A program made the translations under genes and the position numbers. From Solibacillus merdavium (GTDB lineage: Bacteria; Bacillota; Bacilli; Bacillales_A; Planococcaceae): DNA of 64,000 nt. The stretch spans positions 1 through 64,000 of the forward strand of contig NZ_JACSPW010000004.1 in NCBI RefSeq assembly GCF_014836935.1, written 5' to 3'. A model generated the notes under the pieces. The model made no database searches and was not told where the DNA came from. It was given only the letters and a program-made list of their open reading frames with translations. Below, one piece after another: positions 52,932 through 64,000 of this stretch; within the stretch, counting starts at the first letter, position 1; every line of letters starts with the position of its first letter.

Positions 52932-53591
52932 TCAAAAGGATAAATATTTGTTCGGGTTCACTAATACCCCATCTTCAATAACTTCGAAATGTAAATGGAT
53001 ACCTGCTGTAGGATTCCATTCATTTTCTTGAGAAGTAGCGATTGGCTCTCCTTGAGAAACTTTATCTCCTTGTTTTACAAGAATATCTGCCACTGAGTTA
53101 TAGCGCGTTTGCATACCGTTTGGATGTGTTAGGGTAATCATATTGCCCGTAAACGAATCCATCTTTACTTCCGTTACTTCACCGCTCATTGCAGCAACTA
53201 CTTCAAAAGGCTCGCTATTAATCGCAATAGATACCCCTGTTGATGTTGTGAATACTTGATTAAATACAAGTAATGCATTTTCTCTTGTTGCTTCATCTTT
53301 TGTAACATCATAAAAATCTTGTAAAATTGTCACTTCACTTAAGTATTGTTCTTTAAATGGATACTTTAATGTTTCTTGAGCTGTAGATGTTGGAATAATC
53401 GTTTCTTCCACTGGCGCAGATACTTCACTTAACAATTCTTGCTCTTCCTGACTTTCATATAATGCAGTAAAACTAAAAATTACGGCCACAATCATTACTG
53501 CCATACCACCGTATACAACCGGCCAAAACCATTTTTTTTGTGTAACTGGTTTTTGAGAAGGCTTTTGTTTAACTTCTCTCATATTCATCAC
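52932..53591 (-). CDS. spoIIQ: Stage II sporulation protein Q
   Basis: A 219-residue forespore membrane protein. One transmembrane helix (about 25-45; PVVYGGMAVMIVAVIFSF) and an extracytoplasmic LytM/M23-like domain (about 115-215) that in B. subtilis docks with SpoIIIAH across the intermembrane space. The HLHFEV motif is kept, but the first zinc motif HxGxD is replaced by STGVS, so peptidase activity is unlikely, as for B. subtilis SpoIIQ. Its neighbour on the same strand is spoIID. A small gap (40 nt) separates them. Confidence 0.92.
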   Translation of the reverse strand: MMNMREVKQKPSQKPVTQKKWFWPVVYGGMAVMIVAVIFSFTALYESQEEQELLSEVSAPVEETIIPTSTAQETLKYPFKEQYLSEVTILQDFYDVTKDEATRENALLVFNQVFTTSTGVSIAINSEPFEVVAAMSGEVTEVKMDSFTGNMITLTHPNGMQTRYNSVADILVKQGDKVSQGEPIATSQENEWNPTAGIHLHFEVIEDGVLVNPNKYLSF

Positions 53592-53631
53592 CTCAAATGG
53601 AAGTGTAGACAGGAGTTTTAAAAGTTAAACA

Positions 53632-54540
53632 TCATTTTTTACAATATTTTATAGTTTCTAGTGTAGTGTTTGGATAATAATGGGCGAGTATTTGTTTTGC
53701 TGCACTTCCATTATGAGCCATCGCATTAGCTCCATACTGGCTCATGCCTACCCCGTGCCCGTATCCATAGGTCGTTAGCGTAATACCATTCGCTGTTGCT
53801 GACCAAGTAAAATTACTGGATTTCAAATTTAAAAGTGTTCGAAATTCTCGTCCTGACCATGTTTTTTTGCCGATTTTGATTTGCTCAATACGTTGAGAGT
53901 CATTGCGCTGAATTTTAGCGTTTTGAAATTGGGCCTTCGAAAATTTTTGTTGAAGTTTTTTATTTAGTTCCTCGTAGGTGTAATGCGTTTTCTCGGCATC
54001 AAGTTGTTCAGGTGAAGTAGTAGATGTCAAATAAGGTATGGAGTTGCCACTATAATTTTTAGCGGATTCTGTTTGTTGATAGGACGAAGCATGAAACATT
54101 GCAGTAATTAGTTCATCATTGTAAGTGAGGATTTGATTCGCTGTTTGTCGAACCGCTTCTGTAAGCTTCTGTTCATTTTCTGCGAAGGTAGTTTGCCATT
54201 TTTGTTCACGTAAATTTTGATCATTGTATACTTGGTGTGCGGTCGTTGTAAGAATTGGTTTTGCACCATAGTCTGTTTGTTTCAATACGTATGTGCGTGC
54301 AGCAATAGCCTGAGCCTTCAATGCTTCTAGATGGAAGCTTGCCGGCATCTCTCCTGCTAGGACACCGATCAGATAGTCTTCAACTGGAATTGTTTCATTG
54401 TTCGCAGTAATGAGTATTGGACAAGACTCTGTTTGAGGCAATGGTTTTGTTGAAGTAGTGCTGGGATTTTTAGTCTTAAAAGTAAGGGGTATTAAAAATA
54501 ACAAAACACAGATGATGGAATAAATTATAATTTTTTTCAT
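53632..54540 (-). CDS. spoIID: Stage II sporulation protein D (peptidoglycan hydrolase of engulfment)
   Basis: A 302-residue membrane-anchored lytic transglycosylase acting with SpoIIM and SpoIIP during engulfment. One N-terminal transmembrane helix (about 3-20). The conserved IGVLAGEMPASFHLEALKAQ (about 67-86) contains the catalytic Glu; FHASSYQQTESAKN (about 148) and the C-terminal YGYGHGVGMSQYGANAMA are family motifs. It sits between murA and spoIIQ as in B. subtilis. No promoter was assigned. The 231-nt gap to murA holds no gene. Confidence 0.93.
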   Translation of the reverse strand: MKKIIIYSIICVLLFLIPLTFKTKNPSTTSTKPLPQTESCPILITANNETIPVEDYLIGVLAGEMPASFHLEALKAQAIAARTYVLKQTDYGAKPILTTTAHQVYNDQNLREQKWQTTFAENEQKLTEAVRQTANQILTYNDELITAMFHASSYQQTESAKNYSGNSIPYLTSTTSPEQLDAEKTHYTYEELNKKLQQKFSKAQFQNAKIQRNDSQRIEQIKIGKKTWSGREFRTLLNLKSSNFTWSATANGITLTTYGYGHGVGMSQYGANAMAHNGSAAKQILAHYYPNTTLETIKYCKK

Positions 54541-54771
54541 GAGACAGTATATGAGATGGTTGGAGGAATATGAGTTGGATTATTTAAGAGAAAATGAGAT
54601 ATTTACATTCTACTTTTTATTGTCATTATCTATTTTTCGAGACATATACTCTACTGACTAGGTAGTTTTATTTATTTCTATAAAAATTCTCTATCATTTT
54701 AAAAATCTCCTGAAAATTAAAAAGCATTCCGAAAACTTTATAAGCCCTCGAAATGCCAAACTATTTATAAT

Positions 54772-56073
54772 TTAAACTGGTACACTTGTTTCCTGTAAGA
54801 TTTCTTCTTCTGTATCAATGCGCTCGATTTGAGCACCTAGAGAAGCCAATTTTTTGTGGAAATCTACATAACCTCGGTCTAAATGATGTAATTTTGTAAC
54901 GCGTGTTACACCTTCCGATACTAAGCCAGTTAAAATAAGTGCGGCTGCTGCGCGTAAATCTGTAGCTGAAACTTCAGCTCCTTGCAGATTTTTTCCACCT
55001 TCAATAAAAACAGAGCGTCCTTCGATCTTTGCGTCTGCATTCATTCGACGGAATTCTTCAACATGCATGAAACGGTTTTCAAAAACTGTTTCTGTAATGA
55101 TGCTTGTTCCGTTCGCTGTTAACATTAAGGCCATCATTTGCGATTGCATATCGGTAGGGAATCCTGGATGTGGCATAGTTTTAATATCCACTGCTTTTAA
55201 GGGGTCATTTGAACGTACACGTACGCCTTCATCTTCCTCAATAACTTCAACGCCCATTTCACGCATTTTTGCGATTAATGCCGTCATATGCTCAGGTACT
55301 GCATTTTCAATAAATACATCGCCGCGTGTAATTGCTGCTGCTACCATAAATGTACCTGCTTCAATACGATCTGGAATAATATAATGCTCGCAACCTTTAA
55401 GTTCTTTCACACCCTCGATGCGGATTGTATCTGTTCCAGCACCGATAACACGACCACCCATCGCGTTAATAAAGTTTGCTAAATCTACTATCTCAGGTTC
55501 TTTTGCAGCATTTTCTATAACCGTAGTACCTTTTGCAAGTGCTGCTGCAGTCATAATATTTTCTGTAGCGCCTACACTTGGGAAATCTAAATAGATTTCT
55601 GCGCCTTTTAATTCATCTTTTACCTTTGCTTCCACATAACCATGTCCAAAGGAGATTTCTGCGCCCATTGCCTCAAAGCCTTTTAAATGAAGTTCAATAG
55701 GACGAGATCCGATAGCACATCCACCTGGTAATGCAACACGTGCATAGCCATTACGCGCCAATAGCGACCCCATCACTAAAATCGATGCACGCATTTTACT
55801 AACAAACTCAAATTGTGCTTCACTTGATAGCTTCATAGATGCATCTATAATCATTTCATTTTTCTCAACATTAAACTCTACAATAGCATTTAAACTTTTT
55901 AAGACTTCACCGATCGTTCCTACATCAGCTAGGTTCGGTACGTCTTTAATCATATTTTTATTTTTAGAAGCTAATAGAGAAGCAGCTAAAATTGGCAATA
56001 CAGCATTTTTTGCACCCTCAACGCGTACTGTTCCTTTTAGAGTCTGACCCCCAGTAACAATAATTCTCTCCAC
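54772..56073 (-). CDS. murA: UDP-N-acetylglucosamine 1-carboxyvinyltransferase MurA
   Basis: Transfers enolpyruvate from PEP to UDP-GlcNAc, the first committed step of peptidoglycan synthesis. 433 residues. The catalytic Cys is in [19 protein letters not shown] (about 116), and [37 protein letters not shown] and [10 protein letters not shown] are conserved. The start is GTG at 56073 (MERIIVTGG) with GGAGGGA eight bases upstream, matching the MEKIIVRGG start of B. subtilis MurAA; a TTG-initiated extension to 56094 would include the ribosome binding site. This is the MurAA copy by position. Confidence 0.94.
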   Translation of the reverse strand: MERIIVTGGQTLKGTVRVEGAKNAVLPILAASLLASKNKNMIKDVPNLADVGTIGEVLKSLNAIVEFNVEKNEMIIDASMKLSSEAQFEFVSKMRASILVMGSLLARNGYARVALPGGCAIGSRPIELHLKGFEAMGAEISFGHGYVEAKVKDELKGAEIYLDFPSVGATENIMTAAALAKGTTVIENAAKEPEIVDLANFINAMGGRVIGAGTDTIRIEGVKELKGCEHYIIPDRIEAGTFMVAAAITRGDVFIENAVPEHMTALIAKMREMGVEVIEEDEGVRVRSNDPLKAVDIKTMPHPGFPTDMQSQMMALMLTANGTSIITETVFENRFMHVEEFRRMNADAKIEGRSVFIEGGKNLQGAEVSATDLRAAAALILTGLVSEGVTRVTKLHHLDRGYVDFHKKLASLGAQIERIDTEEEILQETSVPV

Positions 56074-56439
56074 AATTCGTCCCTCCGAATTCAATTCTCA
56101 TATAATAAATGGATAAGTTCAATTTAATAATAATTATTTTAAACTTCATTTGACTTCAATTTTACACACAAAAATCATACTACATTTATTGGCACTTTAT
56201 TTCAAGCACCCAAAATACTATTTTAAGCTAATTTTTCTGAAAAGGCTATTAAATTATAATACGCAGCGCAACTATTTAATGTGAATAGACAAATTTTCAC
56301 AACTTAAGTAGCATCTTCTATTAACTACCCAAAACAAGTAGCTATACAAACGTCAATATTTCCTAGGAAATTTTATTTCTTGGAGTGAAAAACAAACGGT
56401 TATTGCTCCCTGCAAGAAATAAAATGCTTATCTTCCTTT
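56074..56439. other. Intergenic region upstream of murA
   Basis: About 365 nt without a credible gene. B. subtilis has ywmB here, but no frame of that length exists. A small GTGAA-N7-TTCAC type repeat lies near 56281-56300. It presumably contains the murA promoter, which I could not fix. Confidence 0.5.
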
Positions 56440-56682
56440 TTAACCGAAAATATAAGGGATTGTTTTAGACCAACTTAGAAAATTTAAAAAGAAGTCTGCA
56501 ACAGCCGAGCCGATTGCAATACTCATAAATATATAAAAGAGCTGGATTTGAAACGTTTTCCCTTTTTTAAACAATTGTTCAATACGTAAGCCTTGTAATG
56601 CATAAAGAGCCATTCCTATAAATATAATATATGCTAAAACATTAATGATTGCCTGTTGACCAGCTTCAACAAATAAATCCAT
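56440..56682 (-). CDS. DUF1146 family membrane protein (YwzB-like)
   Basis: An 80-residue protein with two predicted transmembrane helices (about 10-32 and 46-66), with INVLAYIIFIGMALYALQGLRIEQLFKKG between and after the first helix. It matches the DUF1146/YwzB family, found directly after atpC in Bacillales. Function unknown. GGAG precedes the ATG. The atp terminator lies just upstream, so it is transcribed separately. Confidence 0.85.
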   Translation of the reverse strand: MDLFVEAGQQAIINVLAYIIFIGMALYALQGLRIEQLFKKGKTFQIQLFYIFMSIAIGSAVADFFLNFLSWSKTIPYIFG

Positions 56683-56781
56683 TTTTCTCCACTCCTTTTA
56701 AAAAACGAGAATAGATTTCGCACGTAGTATTATGGCGAATCGTGCTTTCAGATTTTTGTTACTTGAAAATATGTTACATCC

Positions 56782-56812
56782 AAAAAAAGCGGGCAGAGAG
56801 ACCTCTGCCCGC
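56782..56812 (-). terminator. Terminator of the atp operon
   Basis: Ten-bp GC-rich stem GCGGGCAGAG/CTCTGCCCGC (56789-56798 with 56803-56812) with an AGAC loop, followed by TTTTTTT on the minus strand. Confidence 0.93.
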
Positions 56813-56824
56813 ACGTCATCAAAT

Positions 56825-57232
56825 TTAGATGTTACCCTCATGAACGTTGATACGATTCATCGCGCGATTTAAAGATAGTTCCGCACGTTTGAAATCGATG
56901 TCATCTTGTTTCTTTTGAAGGCGACCTTCAGCACGCGCTAAAGCTTCTTTAGCACGTGCAATATCGATAGAAGCAGCAACTTCAGCAGAAGGAGCCAAAA
57001 TCGAAATTTTCTCAGGACGAACTTCAATGAAACCACCGCTAACCGCTGCAACTTCTGTCGTGCCATCTGCTTTTTTAAGCTTCACTGCACCAATTGCAAG
57101 TGGAGCAACCATAGGGATATGGCCAGCTAAGACACCGATTTCACCTGAAGTCGTTTTAGCGATTACCATCGTAACCTCTGAATCGTATACTGAGCCGTCG
57201 GGAGTGACAATATTGACTTTAACTGTCTTCAT
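56825..57232 (-). CDS. atpC: ATP synthase epsilon subunit
   Basis: A 135-residue F1 central-stalk subunit. The N-terminal beta sandwich ([39 protein letters not shown]) is followed by a C-terminal helical hairpin (about 88-135) of the kind that regulates ATPase activity. It is the last operon gene, 23 bases after atpD, and is followed by the operon terminator. Confidence 0.95.
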   Translation of the reverse strand: MKTVKVNIVTPDGSVYDSEVTMVIAKTTSGEIGVLAGHIPMVAPLAIGAVKLKKADGTTEVAAVSGGFIEVRPEKISILAPSAEVAASIDIARAKEALARAEGRLQKKQDDIDFKRAELSLNRAMNRINVHEGNI

Positions 57233-57255
57233 ATTTTTTCCTCCTCGTCAGCTAA

Positions 57256-59601
<2,346 letters not shown>

Positions 59602-59610
59602 TTATCAAGC

Positions 59611-59666
59611 TCTTATTAAAAAAGAGTTGTCCAGTTTTTCACGCTGTATAAATACGCGTGAAAAAC
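59611..59666 (-). promoter_or_regulatory. Two hairpins in the atpA-atpG spacer
   Basis: CTCTT/AAGAG at about 59611-59626 and GTTTTTCACGC/GCGTGAAAAAC (59634-59644 with 59656-59666, 11 bp). They lie between two co-transcribed genes, so they more likely affect mRNA decay or ratio than end transcription. Confidence 0.55.
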
Positions 59667-59680
59667 CGTTCAATTCTTAC

Positions 59681-61195
<1,515 letters not shown>

Positions 61196-61218
61196 TCACC
61201 TCTCACATTTCTTAAGAT

Positions 61219-61755
61219 TTAGCCAACTAATACTCGTTTTAAGTCCTCTAGCTTAGATGCTACAGTGCTGTCGAAAATATAGTTGCCGATTTGAACGCGT
61301 ACGCCACCAATTAATGACGCATCGATAATGTTTGTAATGTTTAGTTGCTCTTTGCCGACTAACTTACTGAAAGCAGCAGAAATTTCTGCACGCTCCCCAG
61401 CCGTTAACTCACGCGTAGAGTAAACTTTTGCATCTGCAGAGCCTTGAGCAGCAGCTGCCAATGTTTGGTACTGTTCTGCTACAGCCGATAATTCGTTTAA
61501 ACGTTTCTTTTCGATTAAGAATTGAATCATATTAATTACGATTGGCTGTGCACCAGTTAAAACTTGTGCAATAAGCTCTTTCTTACGATTAGTAGAGATT
61601 TTTGGAGCAGTTAATAAAGCCATAAACTCTTCGTTTGAAGATAATACTTTTGTAAGCTCCTGGAAATCTGCACTTACTTCAGTAAGAACGTTTTGCTTAA
61701 TTGCTAATTCAAAAATTGCTTGAGCATAGCGATTTGCTACAGTCGATTGACTCAT
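61219..61755 (-). CDS. atpH: ATP synthase delta subunit
   Basis: A 178-residue peripheral-stalk cap joining F1 to the b dimer. [19 protein letters not shown] at the N-terminus and the C-terminal [23 protein letters not shown] are the family signatures. It overlaps atpF by four bases (ATGA), so the two are translationally coupled. Confidence 0.95.
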   Translation of the reverse strand: MSQSTVANRYAQAIFELAIKQNVLTEVSADFQELTKVLSSNEEFMALLTAPKISTNRKKELIAQVLTGAQPIVINMIQFLIEKKRLNELSAVAEQYQTLAAAAQGSADAKVYSTRELTAGERAEISAAFSKLVGKEQLNITNIIDASLIGGVRVQIGNYIFDSTVASKLEDLKRVLVG

Positions 61756-62273
61756 TTCGCTTCGCCTGCCTTCGCAATCGTTTCTTTAATTAATGCGCTA
61801 TTGTCTGCTTCAGAAATTTCTTTCCCAAGAACTTTAGACGCAGCAAGTACTGATAATGAAACGACTTCTTCACGTACAGCAGCGATTGCTTTTTCTTTCT
61901 CTGCTTCGATATCACGAACAGCAGATTCTTTTAAACGGTTCGCTTCAGCACGAGCAGCGACAACGATTTCTTCGCGTGTTGCTTCGCCTTGCTTTTTAGC
62001 ACCTTCAATAATCGATTGTGCTTCCGTACGAGCTTCTTTAAGAAGGCTCTTTTGTTCTTCTAATAGTGCTTGTGTTTCTTTTTTGGCTTTTTCAGCCGCG
62101 TCGATACCGTTTGCAACTAACTCTTCACGTTCGCGCATAATACCCATTAAAGGACCCCAAGCGAACTTTTTAAGAAGTGCCATTAATCCTAAGAAAATCA
62201 CTAATGTTGCGATAGCGTCTCCTAAGTTAATGCCAGTAGCACCTGCACCTAGTACAAGATAATCTAAAAACAC
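61752..62273 (-). CDS. atpF: ATP synthase b subunit
   Basis: A 173-residue peripheral-stalk protein: one N-terminal transmembrane helix (about 15-35; [20 protein letters not shown]) and a long, highly charged coiled coil (about 45-150) that dimerises along F1. Length and composition are typical. The 168-base gap upstream contains a 10-bp hairpin (62381-62418). Confidence 0.94.
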   Translation of the reverse strand: MFLDYLVLGAGATGINLGDAIATLVIFLGLMALLKKFAWGPLMGIMREREELVANGIDAAEKAKKETQALLEEQKSLLKEARTEAQSIIEGAKKQGEATREEIVVAARAEANRLKESAVRDIEAEKEKAIAAVREEVVSLSVLAASKVLGKEISEADNSALIKETIAKAGEAK

Positions 62274-62380
62274 GATTGTTTCACTCCCTTCAAGAGCTTG
62301 AATAGAAATCTATATTTTGTATTACTTTTTGTTCGTTTTAATATTTGTAAAAAAAGGGTAATCCTTCTTTATACAAAACT

Positions 62381-62418
62381 AATGGCGAAGGGTTTCAAAA
62401 GAATTCTACTTCGCCATT
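62381..62418 (-). promoter_or_regulatory. Hairpin between atpE and atpF
   Basis: Ten-bp perfect stem AATGGCGAAG/CTTCGCCATT (62381-62390 with 62409-62418) with an 18-nt loop, followed by TTAGTTTTG on the minus strand. As a leaky terminator or a decay barrier it would favour atpE, whose product is needed in about ten copies per enzyme. Confidence 0.6.
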
Positions 62419-62441
62419 GGATTTAATAATCTTATTGAAGA

Positions 62442-62705
<264 letters not shown>

Positions 62706-62744
62706 TCAAATCGCCACACTACATTTGAATGCGGAAATTTATAA

Positions 62745-63500
<756 letters not shown>

Positions 63501-63878
63501 TTAGTGGCTTTTTTTGTGATGTACAAGTCTTTCTACTACTAAAAAGATGTACGGAATCATCAGCCCAATGACCGTGCTTATTAAGTGAAAATATTGTGGC
63601 AACGATATTGCGATTGCGACTGCGGCAACACCTGATCCAAAGCGAAGCGCTGTGCCGATAGATGCTACTTTTGTCCCTTCACTAATGGAACGGTCAAATT
63701 TTTCCATACGTCGAACTAATATCCAAAAGTTATACGTACCAAAGAACGCACCCAGGGCTATACCAGCAAACACAGAATCATATGGTGAAAATCCCCAGCC
63801 TAACGCACAAACAACAAGCAAAAAAAAGAACGCTTTCTTCTGCATTGCAAAAATGTGATGCAAATTTAGCATTGGCAA
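63501..63878 (-). CDS. atpI: ATP synthase I protein
   Basis: A 125-residue membrane protein with about four helices, thought to help assemble or supply Mg2+ to the ATP synthase. KAFFFLLVVCALGWGFSPYD and LGAFFGTYNFWILVRRMEKFD match the AtpI family. First operon gene. AGGAGA precedes a TTG (63878) by five bases and an ATG (63872) by eleven; either may be the start. Upstream, GTAGTG-AATG-CACTAC (63942-63957) forms a small hairpin. Confidence 0.88.
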   Translation of the reverse strand: MPMLNLHHIFAMQKKAFFFLLVVCALGWGFSPYDSVFAGIALGAFFGTYNFWILVRRMEKFDRSISEGTKVASIGTALRFGSGVAAVAIAISLPQYFHLISTVIGLMIPYIFLVVERLVHHKKSH

Positions 63879-64000
63879 TTAATCTCCTGAAACTTTTTCG
63901 AGTAAAGAAAGTGTTCATCGACCATTAAATGAATTTAAATCGTAGTGAATGCACTACAAAATTAGAGGCCGTTACAAGTACTAAATAATTTTTACTATAG

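Noticed and set aside
61720-62262. 180-codon plus-strand frame opposite atpF
   Set aside because: Antisense shadow caused by the Ala/Glu/Lys-rich coiled coil of subunit b.

Overview
The window is low-GC Gram-positive chromosome from an endospore-forming, flagellated, S-layer-bearing member of the Bacillales. The SLH-anchored S-layer protein, the sporulation genes spoIIID, spoIIQ and spoIID and a gene order close to Bacillus subtilis (atp operon - DUF1146 - murA - spoIID - spoIIQ - spoIIID - mbl - flhO - flhP - fabZ - ywpF - ssbB - ywqA - ywqB) fit the Planococcaceae (Solibacillus/Lysinibacillus type). The genus is inferred from gene content, not from a marker gene. No rRNA, tRNA, insertion sequence, prophage or CRISPR array was seen.

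Layout. (1) 0-11 kb: secreted and surface proteins: a subtilase, a very large secreted nuclease, a small probable spore protein, a thiosulfate/mercaptopyruvate-type sulfurtransferase and a 1145-residue SLH surface protein. (2) 11.5-17 kb: sugar-nucleotide supply (pgcA, pgi, galU), then an initiating phosphoglycosyl transferase and a partner nucleotide-sugar reductase. (3) 17-32.6 kb: a long, AT-rich, minus-strand glycan cluster with glycosyltransferases, an acyltransferase, a GtrA/GtrB/GtrC-like triad, a methyltransferase-coiled coil-glycosyltransferase fusion, a Wzm/Wzt-type ABC exporter, a CapD/WbpM-type dehydratase, an O-antigen-ligase-family protein and a TPR protein. (4) 32.8-38.2 kb: the main S-layer gene with a strong sigma-A promoter, then tagA-like and wecC-like genes for the secondary cell wall polymer. 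(5) 38.5-47.7 kb: an IDEAL-domain protein, the ywqB/ywqA pair (SWIM and SNF2), a second SSB, ywpF, a NERD protein and a striking non-coding repeat array. (6) 47.3-56.7 kb: a lipoprotein, an unknown protein, fabZ, an EpuA-type protein, flhP, flhO, mbl, spoIIID, spoIIQ, spoIID, murA and a DUF1146 protein. (7) 56.8-63.9 kb: the complete atpIBEFHAGDC operon.

How it fits together. Regions 2-4 read as one cell-surface programme. GalU, PgcA and Pgi supply UDP-glucose. A dehydratase, a reductase and a phosphoglycosyl transferase would make and load a first deoxy-HexNAc on undecaprenyl phosphate. Glycosyltransferases extend it, and a methyltransferase fusion may cap it and set its length. A Wzt with a carbohydrate-recognition-like C-terminus exports it. 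Gtr proteins may add glucose branches, and the ligase-family protein next to the S-layer gene is a candidate for moving the chain onto S-layer protein. TagA and WecC would make the wall polymer that SLH domains bind. This scheme is inference from families and neighbourhood.

Non-coding signals of most interest: a 217-bp higher-order repeat array built of about 21-bp units at 46.6-47.3 kb with a relative at 38.6 kb; a near-identical hairpin leader placed about 20 nt upstream of both ywqB and spoIIID; interleaved complementary segments (pseudoknot or switch topology) upstream of spoIIID; and a hairpin that separates the Shine-Dalgarno from the start codon of the SNF2 gene.
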